DNA of 64,000 bases from Daphnia carinata. Lineage: Eukaryota; Arthropoda; Branchiopoda; Diplostraca; Daphniidae. Shown here one piece after another: positions 23,428 to 36,141 of the stretch (its first letter is position 1; each line of letters starts with the position of its first letter). The translations under genes and the position numbers were made by a program. The DNA is taken from positions 3,505,884 through 3,569,883 of the forward strand of contig NC_081332.1 of assembly GCF_022539665.2 (NCBI RefSeq), in the 5' to 3' direction. The notes under the pieces were generated by a model, which saw nothing but the letters and a program-made list of their open reading frames with translations, ran no database searches and was not told the DNA's origin.

Positions 23428-26400
23428 ATGAAGTTACCCCATATCGGCATATCTTTGCTACTAGTCTTTGGTTGCTGTTGGATCACGTCCGACGCTGCCC
23501 CAAAGTCGCAACGAGCCTCTTCTTGTGGTTATGCTGTAAACAAAAAATCTTTTTTTTAAATGTTATTATAGTATGTGTATCTGTAAATAGAGTACGCCCT
23601 GAATTGAATGCGTCTGATTTATTTCGTTTTTTTTTTATTACAGAGTTGTACGCCGAGTAAACCAGGAGTGATCAACGTCCACGTCGTTCCTCGTATGAAT
23701 AAATTCCGTTAGATTGCACGTTTCAAGTATGTCAAATTAATCACGTTGCCAAACATTCTCCACAGATACTCACGATGATGTCGGATGGTTGAAGACGGTT
23801 GACCAGTACTACTATGGCTGTAAGAAAAACGTAAACTTCAAACGAAAATATTTTGAAATTTATTGACGCTTTGCTGTGTTTCTCTTTTTGAAGCAAGAAC
23901 CGGTTACCAGAGAGCAGGCGTACAGTACATAATTGATTCAGTGATCAAGGAATTGGTGAAAGACCCAAAAAGAAGGTTGAAAAATCAAATTTCTTTTCTT
24001 ATAATTGGATATTATACTAATTGACTACTGGACCGTGACCGTATTTGGTCATTTAGATTCATCTATGTGGAAATGGCCTTTTTTTCGCAATGGTAGGCTA
24101 TTATTTCTCCTTTTAACCGTTAAAAGGGATCTAATTAAACCAGCTATTGAAAAAAAAAAAAAAAGGTGGCAGGAGCAGACAGAAGAGAAAAAGGCTGTCG
24201 TCAAGCAATTAGTTGAAGAAGGCCGTCTAGAATTTATAAATGGCGGCTGGTGCATGAACGACGAAGCAGCGACGCACTATCAAGATATTATCGACCAAAT
24301 GACTTGGGGAATGAGGTACACATGAAATTTGACGTGCTACTCTGAAGGGTTGAAGACTGAACAAACGATTACGCACATTTACAGGTTCCTAAACGACACT
24401 TTTGGGGAGTGTGGCCGACCCAGAATCGCCTGGCAAATTGATCCTTTCGGCCACTCCAGGGAGCAAGCATCCATTTTTGCTTCGATGGTAATTGAAATGC
24501 GATCCCGTCCAAAGAGGCTTTGATTAGTTTCTGTTTCATCGTGTTGCTCTATAACGGTCTAGGGTTACGATGGCGTTTTCTACGGCAGGATCGACCATGT
24601 TGATAGGACTCACCGGAAAGCTAGTAAGGAAATGGAGATGATCTGGCAAACTAGCAACAGCCCTGGTAATTAAACAAGGATTCTCGTGTCCCCCTCTCTT
24701 CGTATAGCATTTTAAATCGTTTGGCAAATTGATAACAGGTGAACACAGTTCCATTTTCACTGGCATCTTCTACGACCATTACTCGGCTCCCAATGGCTTT
24801 TGCTTTGATGTCGTCTGCAAAGACGAGCCGTTTATAGACAACCCAAAATCTGCCGATTACAACGTCGTTAGAAAGGTAGCCAAGTGAAATTGAGGCAAAA
24901 GGATTAAGTTACTAATTGTAATTAAAACAAGGTGAACGATTTGGTGGCTCACATCAAAGCCAAGGCTCTCAGCTATGCCACAAGTAATATCATGCTGACA
25001 ATGGGTGACGACTTCAACTACATGTCAGGTAAATTGTCCTCTTATTACCACCAAACAATGTTACAATGCTAGTCTTGCAGAAGAATTTAACAAGCAGGTT
25101 TTCTTTTTCTTTTTCAAAAGCTGATATGAACTTTAAGAATATGGATAAAATGATACGGTACACTAACGAGCTGGGCTCCGGGGTCAACCTGTTTTACTCG
25201 ACACCCAGCTGTTACGTCAAGGCTATCAACGACGAGGCCGGAAGCAGGCCATGGCCGACCAAGACTGATGATTTTTTCCCCTACTCCAATGATAATCACG
25301 CTTACTGGACGGGTTACTTCACTTCTCGTCCAGCCTACAAAGGCACCGTGCGCAAAGCCAACACGTTCCTCCAGGTATAACGTTCCACCAGGTGTGTGAA
25401 AAAACAAAACAAAATACATAAAAAAAAACAAAAAAAAACAAATTCGTCTAGAGTTGCAAACAACTGCACTCCCTGGCTGGTGCCGATTCGTCCGCCGATG
25501 GCCAACACTTGATTGATAGTCTAAGACGCAGCATGGGAGAGGCCCAACATCACGGTACATATTATCGTCTATTCTCTTTTTACACCATATGGGTTATTAA
25601 CGGAGATTATTCTTTTGTTAAAGATGCTGTGGCTGGCACTGAAAAAGAACACGTTTCACAAGGTATTTAAAAATGAACTAGCGAATTATCGAGCGTTACA
25701 TTGATGGCAATTCTTTAACGTGCAGATTACAGACTAAGATTGCACGATAGTGTTGTCGATTGCCAGCAGGATGTGAGCAATTCTTTCAGGTGAAATTGAT
25801 CATTGTTTCTTTTTAATATTTCCATTACTCAATTATGAAAACCAAAAATGATACGACAGTAAAATGCTACCGATTGGCACTCAACCATTGCCACAACAAG
25901 AATTTTGCCTCCATTTGAATGTGAGCCAATGTGCCATTACTGAATCTTCGTCTCGTTTTACCGTAACGGCCTATAATCCTCGCTCACACGAAGTGACGAC
26001 GTATGTTCGCTTACCGGTTACAAATGGATTCTACACGGTTCTCGATCCCGACGGTAAGTACGCACGCAATAAACACATAAAAATGAATTAAAAAAAAAAA
26101 AATGGTCTCGCCATAATGACGCCATTGTTTTGATGGATTGCAAACAGGTAGTGAGCTGATTATCCAGCTAGTGCCGCTGGTCGCCCTCCAATCAATCGAC
26201 GCTGAAAGACCCAAATCGACAGCCACGCACGAACTCCTCTTCCAGGCGGCCAAGATTCCTCCACTTGGCCACAAAACATTCTACGTCCTCAAAACAAGTG
26301 CTGGGCGCGACCAGCATTCCGCCATCCGCGAAAAGCAGCAGTCAACAACTGTTCGAACGGCGAAAACCGGTGAAAAAATCGCCGTCAGCAATGGGGTAAT

Positions 26401-26746
26401 CTAAAACAACAATCATTCATCACAGATATGCCTCGAATCGAGTGGAACCCTGTACTTTTTTGTTTTTCCTTATGTTTTTCTTGGGGTGCAATTTTGAACG
26501 TTAAGAAACTGTCGGTCAATTTCGATGGCAACGGCCTCATCGAGAGCATCGTCGTTGATGGCGAAACGGTGACGATGAGCCAAAATCTGATGTGGTACGC
26601 TGCGATGAATGAAGGAAACTCCAACAGTATCTTTGACGATCGCCCGTCGGGTGCGTACGTCTTCCGTCCAAATGGCACTGACGCCACACCCATCGCTATG
26701 CAAGCTACTCTTATCGTTCAAACAGGTTAGTACCCAGACAGTCAAC

Positions 26747-26785
<39 letters not shown>

Positions 26786-28487
26786 AGACGGGCACAAAAG
26801 CGAGAAAAAAAAAGCACGCGCATGTATCCTTTGAATCGATAAAATGGCCGGCCCTTTTTTTTTTTTTTTTTTATAAAAAAGAAAGTAACAAGAACAAAAA
26901 AAATAAAAAACTGGCTACGAATTTATCTAGGTGCTTTGGTAAGCGAGGTTTATCAACAATTCAGCGACTGGGCCAGCCAAGTGGTGCGCGTCTACAAGGG
27001 TCAGAGTGATGTGGAGATTGAGTGGACGGTGGGACCTATCCCCGTCGGGTACGATCGTAACTTTGCCGGCATGATGAAAGAATTCTATTTCGAAAATCAG
27101 GGACGGAGTTGGAAAGGAGATTGTGAGTCGAGTGATGACACAAATACCTACTGGAGGTCGTTTCTATACCGACTCTAACGGCCGTCAGACATTGCTGCGC
27201 CGGCGAGATTTCCGTCCTACTTGGACAATGGTCGACGTGACAGAACCTGTCGCCGGAAACTACTACCCCATCAATTCACACATTTACGTAACGGACGACG
27301 AAGGAAATGCCAATACGGTCGTAGCCCTTGTCAATGACCGATCGCAAGGTGGGACAAGTCTTCAAGACGGCCAAATTGAATTGATGGTGGGACATTAACA
27401 TTTTTACGTAATATTAAAACAAAAATATGCTAATTTCTTTTTTAAATTATGCAGGTTCATCGTCGACTCTTGTACGATGGTAAGTCAAATAAAAAACTTG
27501 TGAATTAAAAAAAAAAAAATGAACCTTTTTTCTGTGACCGAAAAAAAAAAAGATCATTTTGGAGTGGGCGAGCCACTTAACGAACCGGGCGATGGGCCAG
27601 GTCTTGTTGTCAGGGGTACGTATTCAGCCAATGGTTTAATGATCATTTGCGTTAGCCATCAGTAGTCTTACCTGTAATTTATAATGACGGTGCTAATAGG
27701 TACGCATTATTTATTGGTCAACCCGTCTCTGGCTGGAATGCATCCCATTTCATTGGTCCGTCCGTTGGCCCAGCAAACGTTCATGCGACCGTGGCTCTCT
27801 TTTAGCGACACCAGCTTGTCGTTCACCGATTGGAAAAACAATTTCCACATGCAGGTTATACATACATAATAAATAAGTAAAAAAAAAAAAGAAAAAGAAA
27901 AGCTAAACAAAGCAAAACAAATGCCAACCTTGTTTTTCCCCGCACCAAGCGGCGATGTTAATAAGCTTTTGAAAATGTTTGATGTTGTCAACAGAAATCT
28001 GGATTGAGGGCACCGTTACCGGACAACGTGCACATGCTAACGCTCGAGCCGTGGCGTGATGGCACTCATCTCTTGCGCTTAGAACACATCTACGATATCG
28101 GTGAACACTCGACTCTGTCCGAGCCCGTTACGCTCATCTTGGACGTGAGTTTTAGCGTGTGTTTGCTATCTCCATGTCGACTAGTTTACAAAAAAAAAAA
28201 AAAAAAAAAGAAGAAAAAACCGGTCAATAACGGCACATTTTTTTTGTTTTGGGGATACGTACTTTCAGGATTTATTAGTCGATTACACGATCACCTCGGC
28301 CGTGGAAACAACCTTGGGAGCTAATCAGTGGGCATCGGAGGTGTCTCGTTTACCTTGGACCACGGCGGATGACCATCAGCAGCCCTTGAAGGTGTCCACC
28401 AAATTTCAGCCGGTTGGCAAAACATCTGTGACTCTGTTACCAATGGAAATTAGAACGTTCATCATTCAGATGACCCCAAATTACTAG
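23428..28487 (+). CDS. MAN2B1: Lysosomal alpha-mannosidase (GH38)
   Basis: Hydrolyses terminal alpha-mannose from N-glycans in the lysosome. Twenty-four coding exons join in frame for 1018 aa, close to the vertebrate enzyme. Exon edges are 23428-23535, 23644-23692, 23766-23819, 23894-23975, 24057-24092, 24166-24315, 24385-24487, 24563-24665, 24739-24875, 24932-25028, 25121-25374, 25452-25554, 25623-25661, 25726-25789, 25860-26053, 26148-26395, 26506-26725, 26931-27048, 27101-27386, 27455-27479, 27553-27615, 27700-27854, 27995-28144 and 28269-28487. The first 24 or so residues are a signal peptide. GH38 landmarks are HTHDDVGW (zinc ligands), [12 protein letters not shown] (nucleophile Asp), EAQHHDAVAGT (zinc ligand His), [26 protein letters not shown] and the C-terminal LPMEIRTFI. 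The 26396-26505 intron is the least certain edge. Two acceptors follow poly(A) instead of pyrimidines. Confidence 0.97.
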
Positions 28488-28625
28488 TTGTTTTTTTTTT
28501 TCCCTTTTTTTTTTTTAAATTCCCGAACTGGCGTTCGACCCCAATAGATGGCCACACTTGTATACCAAGTGAAATGTGGTCAACCTTGTTTCGATTTCTT
28601 CGTTGTAGATTTTGAAACAAAGTAG

Positions 28626-28631
28626 AATAAA
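28626..28631 (+). terminator. Polyadenylation signal AATAAA of MAN2B1
   Basis: A canonical AATAAA lies 139 bases past the MAN2B1 stop codon, after T-rich 3' UTR sequence. A convergent minus-strand AATAAA (TTTATT on plus at 29562-29567) lies less than 1 kb further on. Confidence 0.6.
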
Positions 28632-31600
28632 AACAGTATACACAAAGCTTTTTTCATTTTTTCATTTATGGAAAAAAAGTTGTATTGTTCCATATCACGT
28701 GCCAACAAAAACCATGCACTTTTTTAGTCGAAGGAATTGGCAGTTAGGTTTGGTTGGTCAAATTTTGGTGTACACAAACCCAAATAAAAACGCAAAAAGG
28801 AAAGAAATTTTTCATGTTCTCCTCACTAAACAAAAAAATCGTCTCTTTTTGTCGAATCTGCTGGATTGATTTAATTTTTGCTTGTTGATTCGTCTCTTGG
28901 TGTGTGTGTGTCTGTGTGTAACTCGGGTTACAGAAAATCCCCACGATAATGTCAATTTCTTTGTTTGAGATGTCCAATTTTTTTTTTTTTTTTTGTTTTG
29001 TTTTCGGTTGCGCAGCGGACATGAGCGTGTCTTTCACGAACGAAACACAACAACATTTGAGGGGCGAAGAGTGAATCGTATTTTTTTCAATTTATATTCG
29101 TAACATGTTCAAATTTCAGAATTAACAGCCGCCGAAACAAATGTTTAAAAAAGAACGAATCGATAGGATATAATAACTGTGTCCGAATAGAAAAAAAAAA
29201 AAGAATACATTTTGACCGGGAGGAGGAGGAGGGGGAAATTTGTTTGCCAGAAAACATTCAAAAATCAAATTTTAGGGAGGGAGGGAGGGAGGAAGGTGGG
29301 CAAAGTCAGATATGATTTTTAAAAATTGAATTGTTTTCATCACGTAAGAGTTGAGAAACATAGAGAGTTTTTTTTGGGGGGGGGGGCGGCAGGAGGAGGA
29401 GGAAAGGAGGGTGAGGACATGATCTTCTCGGGCCGGTTTTGACTGAATTCTAACGAGACAGAGAGAGAGAGAGAGAGAGTTGCGATTGTTTTTTAAAAAA
29501 AAAAACAGCTTTTCTTGCAAGTGAGATGATGTTATTTCAACAAAAAAATAAATGTGGCAAGTTTATTCGGTTGGTGGGAGAGGATCTTCGAAAAAAAATG
29601 TTTTTCACTTAACTTAAAAATAAAAAATGAACTGAAAAAAAAAAAAAAAAAGAAAAATCATTTTACTAGTGGCGACAGCGATTCCGAAAAGGGAAAAAAA
29701 AATAAATTTTGGACGATAACAGGCCAAATATTCAAGAATTTCTTTAAAAAAAAAAAAAAAAAAAATTATTTCAAGATTCTTTCAATGCCAAACAAGAATC
29801 CAGAATAAAGGTTTTTAGCACGCCGGTCTTTTTTCTTTTTTTTTTTAATACCAAAATGAAAAAAAGAAAAAAAAAACAGACCGGACGTTATACAAGACAA
29901 CAGAAGTTGAATAGTTTTCAATCAACAATTTTTTCTTGAAGTTTTTTTCTTTTCTTCGTCATTCAGAATAACGACAAAATTCTTTCGGGTAGCCGGGAGC
30001 ACCTCATTCGATAGGCTTAGCCCTTCGTGAGTGTGGCATCCTCGTTAACACATTTTTTTTTTTTTTTCGATCGTGAATTTAAAAAAAAAAAAAACGACGT
30101 ATGAAAGAGAACACGAAACATTTCCGAAATCAAAAAAGCCGAAAATTGTTAAATCATTTTTGGCAGATACCCTTATTTTTTTTTTTTTTTTCTTATCAAA
30201 AAATGAAATGAACGAACACGTTAATTTCACGTAGAGGCCAAAAACAAGTGAATTTTTGTTGTCACTCTGAACGACGTTGTCAACGAACATTAGAAAAGAA
30301 AAACCAGTTCCTTTTTCTTTTTTTTGAAGAAAAGAACGCACAATATGTTTTCCGCGTCAATATAATCATTTTTTTTTTCATAAAATGTGTTTGTTTTTAG
30401 ATTCCGAGAGCTTTTTGATTCTCTAATTTTTGAAACATCAAATTCCGAAACGATGTCCGAAAATCTCGAGCTCTATTTTTGGGTTTTCTTCAGAAAACTA
30501 ACAAAATAACAACAAATGTCAATCCATTTTTTTTTTTTCTTATTTCGTTAATTTTGTTTACTTTCTTTTGCGCGCACACTAGGAAATAGGCACTTGGCAA
30601 GCCGAAAGAGAGATCCCTTTGGGAACACGAAAAATCATTCTAAACCAAATTAAAAAAAAAAAAAAAAAAAAAGGAGAGAATTTTTTAGTTTTATTATTTT
30701 TTTTTTTTTGAATAACACTCGCACACACACGCAACATGACTCCCGCTCAGCAATCGCTGTTTAAAATTTCACGAAAACAGGACTAATGTTCTCCTTGGCA
30801 AAAAAAAAAAAAAGATAAAATAATAGCAATCATAATATTAATCTAATTTTTGGGGTTTCCCTCCGGGATGGCAACCAATTTCTTTTTGCTTCTAAATTAA
30901 TTTAATTTAATTTTCCTCTTTTTAAGGCCAATTGTTCCAAAAAAAAAAAAAAAAAATCAATCCAATAAAACGATCTTTTTCATATTAAAATTTAAAAAAA
31001 AAAAAAAAAGAATCCTCTTTCGCGGAAGGCCCAAACAAGATCCAGAGATGTGGAGAGATTTAAAAAATTTGAGAACACTTTAGGGTGGGGTGGGGAGGAG
31101 GGGTTAAAAAAAAAAAAAAACGATTTAAATTTTTATGTTAAAAAAAGTCAAAGTTCCTTTTTTCTTTTTGAGTCGAAACGCAAAAGGTGAGTCTTTGACA
31201 GTGATGACAAATTATTGTTTTTCTTGGTAATGGTGGTTTTTTTTTCCTTTCCTGTCGATATTCCCTTTTTTTTTTTTTTTCAAAATCAAAAAATTTAAAA
31301 CAAATTGTCTGATGGGGATGGGGTGGTGGGGGGGATTTTTTGTGGGTGGATGGCGGGTGGGTATTTTTTGCTGGTTTTTGTTTGCTGCTGTTTTGTTTTT
31401 TTTTTCCTCTGGTGGACCGGGCTATGGAACTGCATGGGTTGTTTAGAATAATATGGAAGTAGTTTTTATTTTATTTTATTTTTTTTGAAAAGCAAAGATT
31501 TTCTTTTGTAGAGCTGAAGAGAAATAATCAAACGAACAACAACAAAAAAAAAAAAAAAAAATTTGGAACCCAAGAGAAGAAAATTTAAAGCAAAAGTGAG

Positions 31601-34600
31601 AAAAGTTTGAAAGAGAGAAAAAAACACGGAAAAAGAAATGCCACTACAATTAGAATACAGACGGAGATACCGCCGTCCATTTCTTTCGGGAGAAAATGGA
31701 CGTTGAACGGCGTGTTGGGGGGGGGGGGGGATGTTCACTATCGGATAGAAACACAGACCAAAGAAAGGGATTTCAAAAGAACACGGTTAAGAATTGAAAT
31801 AAAAAATAAAAAAAAAACACCAAGAGTAATCCAATTGTCTTCACGATGAAAAGACAATCGAAAACCATTTCTAATTATTACTTGATGACGTGAAGAAACC
31901 CTCGTGTGGGTGGGATTTCGACCGCCTACGGCAAAACACCTACGACAGATATATGCTAATTGCAAAAAAAAATAACGAAAAAGCTTAGGGAAAGATGGTA
32001 GAAAATGAAAAGAAGAGCTAAAAAAGAGAGGGGGGAGGGGAGAAAAATGGTCACTTTGACGGGGTGGTTTGTAACTGTTCTACTCTTTTTTTATTGTTAT
32101 TATTATTATTGTTTTTACTGCGTGATTTCCTTTTCAAAATGTTGCAATGGGGGGGGGGAGTCACGCTGACCTGTGTTGTAAAGGGGAAAATATGCTAATA
32201 CGATCTACCAACAAACTGTGTTACCTACGATTGACGATCAAAAAAACTAATGGTTATTCGTTAACCTAACACGGAACCGGGGCGGGGCAAAAACAGAGAG
32301 TGAATGATTTTCACTCGACACAATCATTTTCTACTGGATTATTATTATTTATTTTTTTTTTTTGTATGTTTTTTAAAATGTTTTTGTGTAACTGTGTTGA
32401 ATCACCAAACAGACGATTACGTAAAAAATAAATGACAATAAAAGAGAAGGGAAAAAAAAAAAAAAATGTGTGTGTGTGTGTGAACCAGGTGTTGATTTCC
32501 GCTTGACGGGCGGTAGAGTCTCAGCCCGGAAGGGGAGCGGTTTTGTGTGTGTTTGGGTTTTTTTTTTGTTTTGTTTTTCACCACCGAAAGCGACAATAAA
32601 AACGAAAGAGGAAAACTGAGCAAATAATAATTAAAAAAAAAATATGTAAGAGGGAAATGTAAATTTTTTTTTTGTTGCTACGTTGCCAGAAAAAAAAAAT
32701 TTGGATGGGGGGGGGGGAGAGGGATAGAGAGAGAAAAGCAATTGAAAACATTGAATTACAAAATTCAATCGATAAAACAGTGAGGGGTTTTGCAGAAAAA
32801 AAAAAATTTTGCTGTGATCAGAGAAAAAAAAAAATAATTCGGAGCGGGTATGCACGCTCGGAATATTTTTCTTTTTTTTTTTTCCCGAATTAAAAATTTC
32901 GCAAAATGTTTGACAACAAATTTCAACAGGGAATTTTGTAAAAAAAAAAAAAGTCTTGTTCAATTTAAAATTCGTACCAGCGACGAATCAATTGAATTCG
33001 GTTGTTTGTTTTTTGTTATTGAGAGAGACGACCTGGAAAAAAACCAAAAAAAAAACATAGCGGAAGTTCCGGAGTGGATCAACGGATGCGACATTCCGCT
33101 TTATATGACAATTTTCCGGGTTGGTGGATGGGCGTTGGGTGGCGCGGGGGAGGTCTCTGCACAGGTTTTCTTTTTATTTAAATCAAGGTGTAGCTGTTCC
33201 TATTCAGTTTTTGCTTTTTTCTTGTGTCAAATTCGGGGCGTTGAACGCGTCTTTCGACGCATTTCGTCTTTGTTTAACGAGAGATGAATTCGTTATCGGT
33301 TGAAGTCATTAAGAGGTCATCAGATGTCACTGAAAAATGAACTCTCACTGGGTTTGTTTGTTTGTTTGTTTTTTCATGTTCTTTTCCATTCAAATGGGAG
33401 ATTGGGGGCGGGGCGAAAGAGGGTAGGCGAAAAGAGAAACAAAAATTTGACCAATAACCTAAAAATTCCGTCATCTTTTTTTTTTTCGTTTAAAAATTCA
33501 TTTTTTTTCTTTTTTTTTTTTGGAAAATTAATAATAAAAAAAAAAAAAAGCCGCGCGGGTTCCTACACCATCATGGCCTGGCTCTGACACGCTCAATGTG
33601 ATCAAATACAAACATCTCTTTTTTTCTTTTTTTGTTTTCTTTTTTAAAATTCTTAAATGGACATTGGGAAAAATATAAAGAGGGCAAGTTCCAGATATAA
33701 AAAAAAAACAAACAAACGGGAAAACATGATTTAAAAAAAAAAAAAAAAAAGTGTGTACACACACACACACACGAGTTGACACACAACATGAAAATGTCGC
33801 TGGAAATAAATTTCAAAAAATGAATTCGACCAGGCGCAAATTTAAAACTCGCGCGCGCGTGTGTTTGTGTGTGTATTGGTAAAAACTTTTTTCTTTTCTT
33901 TTCTTGTATTATCATCTAACATGTCATCGAAACAACTCCGCTGGATTTAAAAAGGAAAAAAAAAAAAAAAAAAACAAACGAACCGGTCACGCGGGAAGAA
34001 TGAGTGTGTGTTCTCCTGGGGCCAGGTTTTTTTTTTTTTTTTTTCTTTTTAAAATCACTGGAGTACATCAAAGATAATTAAGACGGCGAGGATTCGATCC
34101 TAACTCGTTTTTTTTTGCTCTTTTTTTCCCTCTTTTCAAAAAAGAAAAAAAGCGACATTTGTAAGCGCACGGGGGGGGGAAGTCAATCAGAGGCGGGGGG
34201 GGGGAGGGACGAACAAATTTCTAATTAAAAAAAACTTGACACGAAAAATCGACATGTAAACTCTTGAAAGCGCACACTACTACAGAGAAAAATGATTATT
34301 TTTTACACGGGGTCAGAGAAAGAGAGAGAGAGAGAGAGAGAGGATTACAAAGTAGATTCAAATTTGCCGCCTTTTGAAATTTCAAAAACAAAATGTTCAT
34401 TCGCAATGGGATTTGTTTTAGAGTGACGTTGATTGCGCCACTATTTCCTAACTGCCTCGTTCATAAAAAAACGAAGAGAAAAATAAAAAGGAGAGATTGA
34501 GGGGGAGGGGAATAAGAAACGAATCACGGCGCAAAATCACCTCGGCGTTCTGAACGCAGACGAAGGCAATTGACGGCGTGAAAATCAAAAGAAATGAACA

Positions 34601-35396
34601 CGTTGACACAAAACACTCGCGCGCAACATCCGCACTTTTCTCTCTCTTTTTTTTGTTTTGTTTTAACGTCGACCACACACGCATACCGGTTGCTGATTTT
34701 CTCCCGAAAACAAAAATAAAAAACAAAAAATAAAACGATCAAAAGACCTCCCTCCCTTTTGATTCTACTGAAAATGTGTCGAATGAGTTTCGCAATTTTT
34801 TTTTTTCGATAGCACATATTTTGAATGCCCTTTGGGCTGATTCCATAAATATCAATTCTTTTTTTCAATGATAATAATATTACATTTTTTTAAATGTGAT
34901 TAACCGCGAGAGACATTCAATGTGGGCAAAAAACATTTTTGTGTTTGAGCCCAGGGCACTCGTTCACGACAATCCAATTGATATAGGCCATAGCATTTTT
35001 TTTTTTTTTGCTTGAATTTGATTTTCGAAAAAAAATTCCCCCCCCCCCCCCAAAAAAAAAAGAATCCGAATTTTTTTCTTTTTTCTTTTCCCTCTTTTTT
35101 TCTCTCATTTCATGATTTGAATATCACAGTACCAAAAACACCGCTATGCTGCACGACGCAATCTCTCCGCACACTTTTTGTTTTGTTTCAACGCCTAAAA
35201 AAATTGACGACCAATTGATCTCGAATCGGAAATCTTGAAATAAATAATAATAAAAAAAAAAAAACTCGAAACGGGAATTTTCTTTTTTTTTTTTTGCTGC
35301 TATACCATTTTCGTTCAAAATAATGATCAAGGCGGGGAAGGGAAAAAAACTCGCTAAAAAGGTCTCAAAAATTTGGCAAACGAGAAAAATTCTAAA

Positions 35397-35431
<35 letters not shown>

Positions 35432-36101
35432 AAAATCTAAGAAAAAAAAATCACGAGATTAGAGTGCCGTGATGCACTTTGTGTGGCAAAATTTTCCTTT
35501 TTGTTTCGAAACACGCAAGACAGGCAATTTTTTTTTTTTTTTGTCTTGAATAAACAATAGCCAAGAGAATTGTGAACACACGTCGCTGGTTGATTTAAAT
35601 TCCCCGCCCTTTTTTTTTTTTTCCAAATTTCCCCATAAAAGAAGAATCCCGTTGATACATTAAGAGCCAAAAATTGTGTCTGACACTGTGATGTCGGACG
35701 AGGACGGGCAGAAGTATCTGTGATGGATTTTCCATGTCGATCGTTTCCTCCCTTCCCTTTTCTTTTTTTTTTTTTTCAAATTTTGCGCGCTCACACAATT
35801 TTATACGAGAGGGAGCCAAATTTTGAAAAAAAAAACAAAAACAAAAGCAAAAAACCAATACAAAATAGCATTTTTGTTTTCCTACTTTCTCGTAAATCAC
35901 TTAATGGCGGGCTACATCAAAAGGCAATTAAAAACCCATTATGATTTCCATCATCGTTGAATTGATCAAATCGAATCCACAAAAATTTCGAATCAAAAAA
36001 AGAGATCGCAAATTGGCTAGCACTTTGACCAATTATTCATCGTCCGATTAAAAACAAAACACGTACGCACAAAAAAAAAAAAAAAATGATGAATTTGAAA
36101 A

Positions 36102-36141
<40 letters not shown>

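Noticed and set aside
34085-34110. GGATTCGATCC, resembling a tRNA B box
   Set aside because: There is no matching upstream A box or cloverleaf.
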